From NCBI GenBank assembly GCA_900318815.1, contig ONMA01000034.1, positions 16,441 to 80,440 of the forward strand: 64,000 nucleotides of DNA, in the 5' to 3' direction. A program made the position numbers and the translations under genes. The notes beneath the pieces are model-generated. The model was not told where the DNA came from, ran no database searches, and saw nothing but the letters and a program-made list of their open reading frames with translations. Shown here one piece after another: positions 25,372-33,913 of this stretch; position 1 is the stretch's first letter, and the number at the start of each line of letters is the position of its first letter. The stretch comes from an uncultured Prevotellaceae bacterium. GTDB lineage: Bacteria > Bacteroidota > Bacteroidia > Bacteroidales > Bacteroidaceae.

Positions 25372-25447
25372 CGCATTTTCCCTCCAATACACATCGTTTT
25401 ATCAGAAATTAACTGTTTATTCGGCCTTTCATCTAATCATTATTTTG

Positions 25448-25456
25448 TAATTTTGC
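25448..25456 (+). promoter_or_regulatory. -7 promoter box overlapping the leader of the RluA-type gene
   Basis: TAATTTTGC ends 4 nt before ATG 25461, so transcription should begin at or next to the start codon and yield a leaderless or nearly leaderless mRNA. I see no Shine-Dalgarno sequence. Confidence 0.5.
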
Positions 25457-25460
25457 ACCC

Positions 25461-26960
25461 ATGACAACGCATTTTCACCCTTTGCAGGCCACGGCTGCAC
25501 CTCCCGAGCAGTTCAACGACCCCTTCGACTATGAGCCTCATCCGCTCTGCGCGATGGCGGCCCGGCAGGTGTCTATATATATAAATAAGGTGGAAGCCTG
25601 GCAGACCGACCTGACGGCGGGCAAGATGCTGGGCGTACTGGTGTGTCGGCGTGCCGACGGGCAGTTAGGCTTCCTTGCCGCCTATTCGGGCCTGCTGGCG
25701 GGTCGCAACGACTGGGACTACTTCGTGCCGCCCGTGTTCGACGCACAGCAGCCCGACGGCCACTTCAAGACAACCGAGCGTGCCATCTCGGCCATCAACG
25801 CCGAGGTGCGGATGCTCACGGAGCAGGCCGCCACCCTGCTGCCCGGAGAAAAGGAACGGCTCCTGGCCCTGAAACGACAGCGCAAGCTCATGTCGGAGGA
25901 GCTGCAGCTGTGGCTGTTCAGGCAATACCGGGTGCTGAACGCACGGGGCGAGGTGAAGGATCTCGTCGACATCTGGCGCGACTTCCACTCGTCCGAGAAG
26001 CTCAGGGCAAAGTTTCCACTGCCACCAGGCGGCACCGGCGACTGCTGCGCCCCGAAGCTCTTGCAGTATGCCTACCGGCAGCACCTGCGCCCCCTCTGCA
26101 TCGCCGAGTTCTGGCAAGGGGCATCGCCCAAGGGCGAGATTCGCCACCACGGCCAGTTCTATCCTGCTTGCAGGGGCAAGTGCAAGCCTGTGCTGACGTG
26201 GATGCTGCAGGGATTGGAGGTAGAGGGGACTGGGGAGGCTGGGGCTTCTGGGGGTTCTGAGACTACTGGGGCTAATGGGACTGCTGAGACTTCTGGGACT
26301 GCTGGGTACTGTGGGGGTGAGTGGCCCCCCGTTGTCTATCGCGAGTCATCATTCCTTGTCATCAATAAGCCGGCGGGGATGCTCTCCGTCCCCGGTCGCA
26401 CGGGGCAGCCTTCGGTCGAGAGCCTGCTGCGCCTGCGCTACCCCGGCACCGAAGGTCCCATGATGGTGCATCGCCTCGACATGGAGACATCGGGCCTGAT
26501 GGTGGTGGCCCTGACCCCCGAGGCTTATCACGCCTTGCAGCGCCAGTTCCTCGCCCGCACGGTGAAGAAGCGCTATGTGGCCCTCCTCAAGCCTTCGCCA
26601 TCTGGCATGTTGCTGCTAAGCAGCAACCCACGGGGAAGGATCAGCCTGCCCCTGCGCCCCGACCCGCTCGACCGCCCCCGCCAGGTGGTCGACCCTGCGG
26701 GCGGCAAGGAGGCCGTAACCCTCTATGAGGTGCTTTCCACCGAAGGCCCCTACCCCCGCCTGGCCCTCACCCCGCTCACGGGCCGCACCCACCAGCTGCG
26801 CATGCACTGCGCCTACAGCGAGGGCCTCGACAGCCCCATCCTCGGCGATGCCCTCTACGGCCAGAAGGCCGACCGCCTGTACCTGCATGCCGAGTACTTG
26901 GCGTTCAGCCACCCCCTGACGGGCGAGCCGCTCGCCTTCAACGCACCCGCCCCGTTCTGA
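25461..26960 (+). CDS. RluA family pseudouridine synthase with low-complexity linker
   Basis: Isomerises uridine to pseudouridine in rRNA or tRNA. The 499-aa protein has a Bacteroidetes-type N-terminal domain of about 250 residues (including a helical segment TLLPGEKERLLALKRQR), then the RluA catalytic domain with HRLDMETSGLMVV (catalytic Asp340) and GRTHQLRMH. Between them, about residues 254-286, is a Gly/Thr/Ala/Ser-rich run encoded by a degenerate GGGACTGCTGAGACT-like repeat. Target RNA position cannot be told from the sequence. Confidence 0.87.
   Translation: MTTHFHPLQATAAPPEQFNDPFDYEPHPLCAMAARQVSIYINKVEAWQTDLTAGKMLGVLVCRRADGQLGFLAAYSGLLAGRNDWDYFVPPVFDAQQPDGHFKTTERAISAINAEVRMLTEQAATLLPGEKERLLALKRQRKLMSEELQLWLFRQYRVLNARGEVKDLVDIWRDFHSSEKLRAKFPLPPGGTGDCCAPKLLQYAYRQHLRPLCIAEFWQGASPKGEIRHHGQFYPACRGKCKPVLTWMLQGLEVEGTGEAGASGGSETTGANGTAETSGTAGYCGGEWPPVVYRESSFLVINKPAGMLSVPGRTGQPSVESLLRLRYPGTEGPMMVHRLDMETSGLMVVALTPEAYHALQRQFLARTVKKRYVALLKPSPSGMLLLSSNPRGRISLPLRPDPLDRPRQVVDPAGGKEAVTLYEVLSTEGPYPRLALTPLTGRTHQLRMHCAYSEGLDSPILGDALYGQKADRLYLHAEYLAFSHPLTGEPLAFNAPAPF
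26218..26322 (+). repeat. Degenerate short repeat inside the RluA-type gene
   Basis: Repeating GGGACTGCTGAGACTTCT-like and GGGGCTTCTGGGGGT-like units encode Gly/Thr/Ala/Ser. The run lies exactly between the two folded domains and keeps the frame. Confidence 0.65.
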
Positions 26961-27018
26961 AAACACTCGCAAACACTTGTTTTTCAGCCCGTTTTCAAAA
27001 AAAACTGGCTAAAAAATT

Positions 27019-27048
27019 TTGATTTTCTAAAATAAAGTACTAATTTTG
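27019..27048 (+). promoter_or_regulatory. Promoter of the SIR2/HExxH operon
   Basis: TTG at 27019-27021 and TAATTTTG at 27041-27048 form a well-spaced Bacteroidetes promoter 57 nt upstream of the first gene. Confidence 0.5.
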
Positions 27049-27104
27049 CACATTATTTTTTGCAAAAAACTATTTTCCTGTTTTATAGATAGAACGATAC
27101 GAGT

Positions 27105-27368
27105 ATGATTAGTATGGAATTCTTGAGAAAGAAGGGTCAGCTGAACAGTTCCCAAACTGTGTCGGAACGTGGTACTTTCGACATGGATGTACGTCGTGTG
27201 GACGGAACACATGCGGAACGGCAAGGCAGCACTTCGCTGGGGGTAAAAAGCTGTGGTAGTACAACCTATGGTGAACACCTGCTGGTGAACGGCTATCCTT
27301 TTGTGTTGCGAACAATGCATAATCCAAAGACAGGGAGAGAGGAAATTAGGCTGGAGGAGAATCGCTAA
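27105..27368 (+). CDS. Small protein of unknown function, first gene of SIR2/HExxH operon
   Basis: 87 aa, hydrophilic, no membrane helix, beginning MISMEFLRKKGQLNSSQ and ending RTMHNPKTGREEIRLEENR. I recognise no family. Its TAA stop is immediately followed by the ATG of the next gene (zero spacing), which suggests coupled translation. As a small leading gene in a probable defence operon it could be an adaptor, an inhibitor or a sensor; nothing in the sequence decides this. ATG 27114 is a second possible start. Confidence 0.65.
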   Translation: MISMEFLRKKGQLNSSQTVSERGTFDMDVRRVDGTHAERQGSTSLGVKSCGSTTYGEHLLVNGYPFVLRTMHNPKTGREEIRLEENR

Positions 27369-29309
27369 ATGAAAAAAATCAGGAAAGATTGTGATTATAT
27401 CGTCCTATATGAGCAAGAGTATCAGCACCAGACCATAAGGGTCGTGAACCTCTACAAGGGAAAAGACAGTCTTCCACCACATCATAATAGTAACTTTATG
27501 CGGGTTTCGCCATGCTTTATGGTAACAGGCGACGGTTTGGTGGAGGAAATTGCTGATGAGATGCTTAAAGGGAAGGGCTGGCTGATTTTTGCCGGCCCTT
27601 CGCCTCTTTCGAGCATCGAAGGTAAACTGACAGAAGGAGATGCTGTCTGGCTGACTTACGGGAGCTATAATCTAATGTGGATTACTCGTCAAGAAAGCAG
27701 AATGACTGCTATGTCACAGTTTCTGAAAGAAAAGCGCATACGATTCGAACAATGGACAATAGACGATGGCATCGTAACAGAAACTTACCATGAGGCATGG
27801 GAGCAAGGTGCCCCTTTCAATTGTTCCTACACATTATACGATCTCACAGAAAGAGGGAACAATGATATGCTTTTCACGGCTATTCGTGAATATTACAACT
27901 TGATGGGAGTGGCCTTTCAACGTTTACGCTACATCGACGGAACGGCCTACGAGAGGTTAAAAAGATTCCATGAGATGGTAGAAATTGAAATGTGTTCCCA
28001 CAAGAAGTCCGACGGTGATAGCATGTTCTTCTATCTAACGTCGGTGAATGCTTGCCTCACTCGTTACAACCAGCAAATGGTGTCGTCCTACTCACCCATT
28101 TTCGGGCATGAAACAAACACGGGCTCTCACTCCTTGCTGGGCCTGGGCTTAGCCAGTCTGGGCATTAACAACCTTGGCAATGACGTGGCTGCCAGAATAG
28201 TCAGACAACAAATACTGGAACGCTTTTCCTGCATAATGGACAAAGCATATAATGCAACGTTCCCCCCTATGCCCATGTCAAGAAGTAACGAGAACGTGTT
28301 CGGGATGTTCCATTTAGACGACACCCCAGCTGTGGGCAACGTGACACCGATGCCAGTTTTGCTTTATTTCAGCAGTCGTGACGGATTTCGCCGACAGAAT
28401 GGGGCGGTAAGCATTCCTTTGGTTGCCCTTTATGGCTGCGCCAAGCCTGGCTGGTCGTTGAAGACGGTGTCACATGAAATGAGCCACATACTCATAGCCA
28501 ATGTGCTTGGGATGATTCTCCCAAGGGAAAGCGACAATGATCTCAAGAAGGCTTTCTGTAATGCTTGTAAGCTTACTAAAATACCCGCAACCTATCGGGA
28601 GGCCGTCTGGCAGCTTTTTGGTAATGGAATGCTGGCATTGGGCGTGGAAGACAATAAAGTGGCAGCCACACAACTGTCGGTAGAAACACTTGATGAATTT
28701 ATCCATGCATTCGAGGATGATATGGATGAAATAATGACCCATGCCTTCGACTTCCTGTATTTTTATAGGAATAACATTGATAACTACATTACTGATGTAT
28801 GGACTACCTGGAGCGAACTTCCCGGCATATCAGACGAATGGGTCAATGAGTACATCGTGCGAAGTCTTTGTATTGTAGCTTTGCATCACTTAGGCGATGA
28901 CAGTTGCGACCTGGTCGAGATACTATTAAATAAGCTAATCACCCTGAAAAAAGAAAGAGCTTTCCACTATCCATATATACATAAGGCCGTGAATGTACTC
29001 CAAGGATTAAAAAGACACCCCATTTTGCGTGGAGAAACCATGATTCGGGTAGCCAACAGGCAGTTCCTGACTAAATTTGTCCATGCCTTCTTATTCTCCG
29101 AACGTATTAGTGAGCAGGTGAATACTGGATGGGCACCCGACATCTCGCCGTTGAATAGCGAAGATAGCCTTCCGATTCCAGATTGCAAGTTGGGCAACCT
29201 GCTCGAGTCTGTAGGCCGTCTGTCAAAAAACAGGCCTGAAGAGGTGGGTTGCGCAGAGTCCTATCTCGTTTACTATCAGCTGGCTTTTTGTAATAATGTG
29301 GCAAAATAA
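27369..29309 (+). CDS. Large unknown protein with an HExxH metallopeptidase-like motif
   Basis: 646 aa, soluble, no signal peptide and no recognised domain overall. His369-Glu370-Met-Ser-His373 (VSHEMSHILIANVLG) fits the zincin HExxH helix. A downstream ligand could be the Glu in TYREAVWQLFGNGM, about 40 residues later. The first 150 residues look like a separate domain (WLIFAGPSPLSSIEGKLTEG). It sits between the 87-aa gene and the SIR2 gene, with 0-nt and 9-nt gaps. Composition is visibly more AT-rich than the flanking housekeeping genes. I infer a protease-like effector or regulator in an accessory system. Confidence 0.75.
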   Translation: MKKIRKDCDYIVLYEQEYQHQTIRVVNLYKGKDSLPPHHNSNFMRVSPCFMVTGDGLVEEIADEMLKGKGWLIFAGPSPLSSIEGKLTEGDAVWLTYGSYNLMWITRQESRMTAMSQFLKEKRIRFEQWTIDDGIVTETYHEAWEQGAPFNCSYTLYDLTERGNNDMLFTAIREYYNLMGVAFQRLRYIDGTAYERLKRFHEMVEIEMCSHKKSDGDSMFFYLTSVNACLTRYNQQMVSSYSPIFGHETNTGSHSLLGLGLASLGINNLGNDVAARIVRQQILERFSCIMDKAYNATFPPMPMSRSNENVFGMFHLDDTPAVGNVTPMPVLLYFSSRDGFRRQNGAVSIPLVALYGCAKPGWSLKTVSHEMSHILIANVLGMILPRESDNDLKKAFCNACKLTKIPATYREAVWQLFGNGMLALGVEDNKVAATQLSVETLDEFIHAFEDDMDEIMTHAFDFLYFYRNNIDNYITDVWTTWSELPGISDEWVNEYIVRSLCIVALHHLGDDSCDLVEILLNKLITLKKERAFHYPYIHKAVNVLQGLKRHPILRGETMIRVANRQFLTKFVHAFLFSERISEQVNTGWAPDISPLNSEDSLPIPDCKLGNLLESVGRLSKNRPEEVGCAESYLVYYQLAFCNNVAK

Positions 29310-29318
29310 TTAATTGCA

Positions 29319-30266
29319 ATGATGCGGTATATAGGACACATGACACTTATCGATCAGTGGTATAATGAGAATAATATCACAGGTCTTTTGGCAGAGTACA
29401 GAAAGGAGCATGCCCTAAGTCTGGTACTGGGAGCAGGTGTCTCTTTGGGCTTTGGTCTGCCTGGCTGGCCGCAGTTGATTAATCTTTTGGGCACCGATCT
29501 TGGATTGGAATACCCAGACACCCCTAACGAAAAACAATACCTTCTGAAAAAGGCACAGTGGTTAGAGGATCAGTATAATCTGAAAAATAACCCTGATGTA
29601 CCAAGCGGACAGTATTCGTTTAGCAGGGTGGTGAGAGATGTCCTGTACAGGGATTATAGTATGGAACCTGATGGCAAGGAACTATTGGAGTCTATCACTG
29701 CATTGTGTTGCAACACTAAATATGGCCAAGTAGACAACATCCTGACTTTCAATTTTGACGATATCATAGAAGAACGACTGCTAAGTTTCGGATTGGATGT
29801 GTCCACACGCTCCTTTAATGACGAAAGAATGGCCTATAGTGATGTTACCGTTTACCATGCACATGGATATCTACCGCAACATTCCGAGAAATGTAGTGAC
29901 CAGATTGTTCTGGGTACAACATCTTACCAACAGATGTGTCATGAGTACTGGGATTGGTATATTGCATTCACATCTATGCTACGCCGCAATTTCTGCCTGT
30001 TCATTGGCATTTCCGGTGATGACGAGAATATGCAGAAACTACTAACTACGGCTTTTGATTACAGACGGCAACATAGTGGCGTATGCGATTTGTTCTGGGG
30101 GGCAAGCTTTGTAATAGGTGCTGATGCAGAAAAGGAAAAGCGCTGGCGTGAATGGGGCATATTCCCAATTGTGGTGAAGTCGGGCAAAGAAATCCATAAA
30201 AGGCTCTTCAATATTGCCCGCTATTATGCTTCTCTCAACAGATACGAACAGCGTGGACTTTGGTAA
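29319..30266 (+). CDS. SIR2-like domain protein (putative NADase effector)
   Basis: 315 aa, one SIR2-like domain. NAD-binding motif SLVLGAGVSLGFGLPGW is at residues 34-50, the TFNFDD motif about 143-148, the catalytic-type His in VYHAHGYLP about 179, and FIGISGDDENMQ is the closing motif. SIR2 domains of this kind deplete NAD in several anti-phage systems. It is the last gene of the operon, with a candidate terminator downstream. There are three possible starts (29319, 29322, 29340); the one at 29340 (MTLIDQWYNE) is nearest the domain. Confidence 0.88.
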   Translation: MMRYIGHMTLIDQWYNENNITGLLAEYRKEHALSLVLGAGVSLGFGLPGWPQLINLLGTDLGLEYPDTPNEKQYLLKKAQWLEDQYNLKNNPDVPSGQYSFSRVVRDVLYRDYSMEPDGKELLESITALCCNTKYGQVDNILTFNFDDIIEERLLSFGLDVSTRSFNDERMAYSDVTVYHAHGYLPQHSEKCSDQIVLGTTSYQQMCHEYWDWYIAFTSMLRRNFCLFIGISGDDENMQKLLTTAFDYRRQHSGVCDLFWGASFVIGADAEKEKRWREWGIFPIVVKSGKEIHKRLFNIARYYASLNRYEQRGLW

Positions 30267-30361
30267 ACACTTATCCAGCGCAATCCTCCACTGAAGTTGA
30301 GATGATAATAGCCTCTGCGTGAACTCTGCGACTCCGCGCGAGAAAAAACGACCAATATGCA

Positions 30362-30400
30362 ATATGGCCGAGCTTCACAGCCCAGCCATATCTTTTTTTT
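30362..30400 (+). terminator. Candidate intrinsic terminator of the SIR2/HExxH operon
   Basis: ATATGGC (30362-30368) pairs with GCCATAT (30385-30391), followed by C and eight T residues. It lies about 95 nt after the SIR2 stop. Confidence 0.5.
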
Positions 30401-30498
30401 CCTTTATTATTAACCTGATGAGATACACAGAAAAAGTGTATTCATCTTCTCTATTTGCTTGCGCATCACTGCGGAAGATTCCTTTCTATCTCGAAGGA

Positions 30499-30725
30499 CA
30501 GGCGGCAGGACTCTGCTGCCGCCTGTTGTTCAGCCTTTCGTTCAGTCGTTCAGGCTTTCGTTCAGCCGGATTTCCGTCCGCTCTCGTTCAGCCGGATTTC
30601 TTAATCCGGCTGCTTTGAGTATTAGGATTTCCAAATCCGCCTCTACGAATCCTTGCGAAAGATAGTCGGATTACAAATCCTTATATTCGAAGCGGGCGGA
30701 TTGAGAAATCCGCCCGAACGGAACG
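30499..30725. repeat. Cluster of short palindromes
   Basis: The gap between the SIR2 gene and the fimbrillin gene holds several hairpins: CAGGCGGCAG/CTGCCGCCTG (30499-30525), repeated TTTCGTTCAG units, GGATTTCCAAATCC, GGATTACAAATCC and GGGCGGATT/AATCCGCCC near 30694-30718. The last lies just past the 3' end of the fimbrillin gene. No gene is seen. Confidence 0.6.
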
Positions 30726-30730
30726 AGGCA

Positions 30731-32773
30731 TTAAGGAGCTGGTGTAGGATATGGGATTATTATCGTTTCAGCAGGAGCATCTCCCGATTTGATGGAGACT
30801 TTATAATTGTCGCCAGTCTGTGCTATTGCACCAGGAGTCTTAAGCGTTATTTGACCTCGTGGATCGTTGAAAGTATACACATAATCTACACCATATTCAA
30901 GAAGTTGGCCATTCTTCCAAACCTTTATGTTTTCTGCAGAAGATGTCAAATTAGGAGTATTCAAATTAACTTTACCTGTGGTGGATTCTACGAAAATGTT
31001 ATTGTTACTATCCCAGAATTTAAACTTCAATCCAAGAGGAGCTGCAGTTTGGGTGAACTTGAGAAGAACCATCTTACCTGTAGCTGATGTCCATACTCCA
31101 TTGTAAGTTCTGTTCTTTGTTGTCGTATTCTGCTTTATAGTAATGCTTTGCTTTGCAATTCCCAAAGCATTAGCAGTATTCTCTGTGGGATCTGACATAA
31201 TGGTATTGTCGCCAGGAACAGTATAGTCTGAGTGGCTAACAGTTTCGTTGGCTTTCAATCCTGTAATGCCAAATTCATAAACTTGATCAGCTGTTCCAGC
31301 AGAAATGGTGACAAAATTTTCAGCATCAGCCCATGCTGCCGAAGCAGTATACATTGGCAGATTGCTTGGGAGATCAGCATCACCCTGCATATACTGCCAA
31401 TCAGAGACAGTAGCATCGAAATCAACAGTACGCATACCAAGATGCAGTCTCAATGTATAGCTTAATCCAGCTTTAATTTCGCCGAAATTGTCAATGGTCT
31501 TAGTTATCGTGTTCTCGATAGTGCTGCCCTGAGTCTTTCCGTCACTCAAATAATATGCCAAATTCTTGTCGACAGTCTCTACGTCATAGACAATGGTGAC
31601 CTTCATGGTTTCACCTGTAGGAATCACATATACTGGAGCAACGAGCTTCGCACCTGCATCACCAGTTATTTCACTCACATCAAAGAGGTTGACAGCAGTT
31701 TCAGTGACACCAGCAGTTACTTTAGTACCAGTGATTTTTCCATCTTCAATTTCATAAGGTTCACTCTGAATGATAACAGGGTTCAGTGAAGCAGGATCCT
31801 CGCTCTTATTTGCAGCGTTAGGCTCCTTGCCGTCCTTAAGACCGTCATGAACAATGATTGAACCGGAGCTAATCTTATTACTGCCAGAAGCATCTGTCTC
31901 ATACCATTCTGTAGAGGCAGCTGTGCTGTTCAGGTTGAGCGCGCCTTTCTGCTTGATTCCTTCGAATGTGACAGAACGTACATAAATACGAGTTGTATTT
32001 GCATCAAGGACACTACTCGTAGGATCAGACTTGTTTACGACAGCGTCAATCTGTACATTGAGTTGAGCCAGTGCATGCTTAAAGTCGAACTTGATTTTAC
32101 CATTAAGGTCAGGCTTTACAATACTGAGGTAAGGATTTCCCTTCTTAATATCATTCGGATTATACACGCTGTTAGAACTGGTGAAATCCTCAGCAGCTAC
32201 ACCATAGCAAAGGTCAACAGTGTTAGACGGATTCATTGTTGCCGAGTACTTGATGTAAGGATCGCCAGTAACATTGTTCCGCGTCATACCTATGATGTTG
32301 TTGGTCTTGTCATCTTCAACGACACCAGTAAGAGGATTCACTATTACATAAGGAAGGTATGCAAAGAATGTCAGGCGATCTACATGGTCACTAATAGCAT
32401 CCTCGCCAAACTCATTCGGCCAGTATTTGACAGGAGTGTACTCAAAAGCATTATTAGTACCATTCCATGCCACCTTTTGGTTATAAAAGAAGTTAGGTTT
32501 GGTAATACCACTGTAGGGTTCACCGTCTGTGTAGTAACCAAATACGCCAAAGCCACTCTTGCCCAGTGTCTTATCAGCCTCCTTTTTGAGCTCTTCTGTT
32601 GTGGCAGATCCAGACCAACCAGCACGGGTTGTTGTGCGGCTAGTGTAGACGTCAAAGTTGACAGCACCCTCTTCGGCATTCTGCTGCACAACCTGCTTCT
32701 CTGCCGTGAGGTCGTTCTCTGAGCAGGCGGCCAGCATGGCGGCCAACGCTGCAAATAAATAAAGTTTTTTCAT
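30731..32773 (-). CDS. Fimbrillin family (Mfa-like) surface lipoprotein
   Basis: 680 aa. Signal peptide with lipobox ending at Cys17 (LAAMLAACSEN), then a Bacteroidetes fimbrillin-like N-terminal domain (VNFDVYTSRTTTRAGW, GFGVFGYYTDG, KYWPN, LTFFAYLPY). Members form pili or adhesins on the surface, often after Arg-specific cleavage near the first strand. The C-terminal part contains repeated beta-rich segments. It is larger than typical major fimbrillins, so it may be a tip or anchor component. No other pilus genes are adjacent. Confidence 0.8.
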   Translation of the reverse strand: MKKLYLFAALAAMLAACSENDLTAEKQVVQQNAEEGAVNFDVYTSRTTTRAGWSGSATTEELKKEADKTLGKSGFGVFGYYTDGEPYSGITKPNFFYNQKVAWNGTNNAFEYTPVKYWPNEFGEDAISDHVDRLTFFAYLPYVIVNPLTGVVEDDKTNNIIGMTRNNVTGDPYIKYSATMNPSNTVDLCYGVAAEDFTSSNSVYNPNDIKKGNPYLSIVKPDLNGKIKFDFKHALAQLNVQIDAVVNKSDPTSSVLDANTTRIYVRSVTFEGIKQKGALNLNSTAASTEWYETDASGSNKISSGSIIVHDGLKDGKEPNAANKSEDPASLNPVIIQSEPYEIEDGKITGTKVTAGVTETAVNLFDVSEITGDAGAKLVAPVYVIPTGETMKVTIVYDVETVDKNLAYYLSDGKTQGSTIENTITKTIDNFGEIKAGLSYTLRLHLGMRTVDFDATVSDWQYMQGDADLPSNLPMYTASAAWADAENFVTISAGTADQVYEFGITGLKANETVSHSDYTVPGDNTIMSDPTENTANALGIAKQSITIKQNTTTKNRTYNGVWTSATGKMVLLKFTQTAAPLGLKFKFWDSNNNIFVESTTGKVNLNTPNLTSSAENIKVWKNGQLLEYGVDYVYTFNDPRGQITLKTPGAIAQTGDNYKVSIKSGDAPAETIIIPYPTPAP

Positions 32774-32861
32774 AAAAATGGAATTTTAATTGTAAAATAA
32801 TAGATTTTGTCTCATCAGTCCTTCTTAATGGTTCAGATACAGAAAGCCTTTCAGTAGGGTA

Positions 32862-32892
32862 CAAAGATACAGACATTTGTCTTAACGTTCAA
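32862..32892 (-). promoter_or_regulatory. Promoter of the fimbrillin gene
   Basis: Minus strand TATCTTTG (32869-32862) with a TTG (32892-32890) 20 nt upstream. The leader is about 85 nt. Confidence 0.5.
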
Positions 32893-32990
32893 AAAAAAAA
32901 AACAAATTATGTTAAACGCTTAAAGATTATACTTTTTCCGTCTTTTATTGACTTATATCACCTCTATATTGACACGTAAGGGGAGGGAAA

Positions 32991-33226
32991 AGCCCACCCA
33001 ATAAGAAGCCTACCCAATAAGAAGCCCACCCAATAAGAAGCCTACCCAAGCCCTCCCAAAGGGAGGGATGTTTGGTTAGATATTATCCGACGGATTATCC
33101 ACAACGTAATTATCTATATCAACATCCCTCCCTTTGGGAGGGCTTGGGTAGGCTTCTTATGGGTTATCTATATCAACATCCCTCCCTTTGGGAGGGCTTG
33201 GGTAGGCTTTTTATCTTGGGTGGGCA
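32991..33226. repeat. CATCCCTCCCTTTGGGAGGG repeat cluster
   Basis: Four tandem 16-nt units (AGCCCACCCAATAAGA-like, 32991-33049), then an inverted copy and two direct copies of TATCTATATCAACATCCCTC, then CCTTTGGGAGGGCTTGGGT. A further copy lies at 56576-56620. It is part of a 1.1-kb gene-free gap (32774-33913). Confidence 0.8.
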
Positions 33227-33309
33227 ATTTATTTAATGTACGTGTACATATTATATAAAAAGGCGAACGGGGTTCTATCTGCCCCCTTCTACCCTGCCTG
33301 CGCGAATAA

Positions 33310-33475
33310 TATTCCGTCAGGCCTCAACGGAACATTCTTCACACCTCAATGAAGCATTAATCTCAACTCAATGGAGCATTAATCACGTCGTGATTAATGC
33401 TCCGTCGCAGTGTGATTAAACATTAACGAAGGTGTGATGCGTGCTTAGTCAGGGTGTGACGGAGCATTCGTGGAA
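33310..33475. repeat. Degenerate 22-nt periodic array with central palindrome
   Basis: Units such as CTCAATGGAGCATTAATCAC repeat with a period near 22 nt, then switch orientation (GTGATTAATGCTCCGTCGCA). The switch point is a 15-bp perfect palindrome (33373-33387 with 33389-33403). A related array lies at 59553-59705. Confidence 0.65.
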
Positions 33476-33484
33476 ACGAGGCAC

Positions 33485-33759
33485 CGTAATTTGCCGTAAT
33501 TTTATCCACTAATTTTTATAATTATGGTACTCAGCTTTCGCAAGTATGAATAAGAACAACGGATTTCACGGATTATACGGATTGTCTAATCTGATATCAG
33601 TGACTAAAGTCGCAATTAATACGGATTGCACGGATGCCATACGGCGACCTCATCGCGGCTTTAGCCGCTATAATCCGATGATAATCCGTGATTTAAAAGA
33701 ACTTTCGAAACTTGTATATAATTATAAAAATTCGTGGATAAAATTACGGCAAATTACGG
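33485..33759. repeat. Palindromic element split by a nested element
   Basis: The left arm (33485-33525) contains TTGCCGTAATTTTATCCACT and AATTTTTATAATTAT. The right arm (33717-33759) is its complement: ATAATTATAAAAATTCGTGG, then ATAAAATTACGGCAA. The centre is occupied by a different element at 33530-33716. Confidence 0.8.
33530..33716 (+). mobile_element. Nested palindromic element (MITE-like), copy 2
   Basis: It starts CTCAGCTTTCGCAAGTATG and ends GAACTTTCGAAACTTGTA, the same ends as the element at 18941-19094 in the opposite orientation. Direct repeats TATAATTAT occur at 33517-33525 and 33717-33725. The interior differs (TAAAGTCGC and GCGGCTTTAGCCGC hairpins). No coding capacity. Confidence 0.8.
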
Positions 33760-33763
33760 TAAT

Positions 33764-33845
33764 TCGTTTCTAAAAAAGAATCGTTTCTAAAAAATACGTT
33801 TCTAAAAAAAATCGTTTCTAAAATAATCGTTTCTAAAAAAATTCA
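33764..33845. repeat. Tandem CGTTTCTAAAAAA repeat
   Basis: Five imperfect units of about 16 nt, each containing CGTTTCTAAAA, lie just upstream of the pyrE promoter. Confidence 0.8.
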
Positions 33846-33852
33846 TTTGTTG

Positions 33853-33885
33853 TTTGTTGCTCTCCCCAAAATGTAGTATCTTTGC
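33853..33885 (+). promoter_or_regulatory. Promoter of pyrE
   Basis: TTTGTTG (33853-33859) and TATCTTTGC (33877-33885) fit the -33/-7 pattern, 28 nt before the pyrE ATG. Confidence 0.6.
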
Positions 33886-33913
33886 ACGCACATAAACTTA
33901 TATCAACATTGTC

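Noticed and set aside
33310-33475. Possible CRISPR array
   Set aside because: Units are degenerate, about 22 nt apart with no unique spacers, and change orientation. No cas genes in the window.
33764-33845. Possible CRISPR-like tandem repeat
   Set aside because: Units are about 16 nt directly abutting without spacers; a simple tandem repeat.
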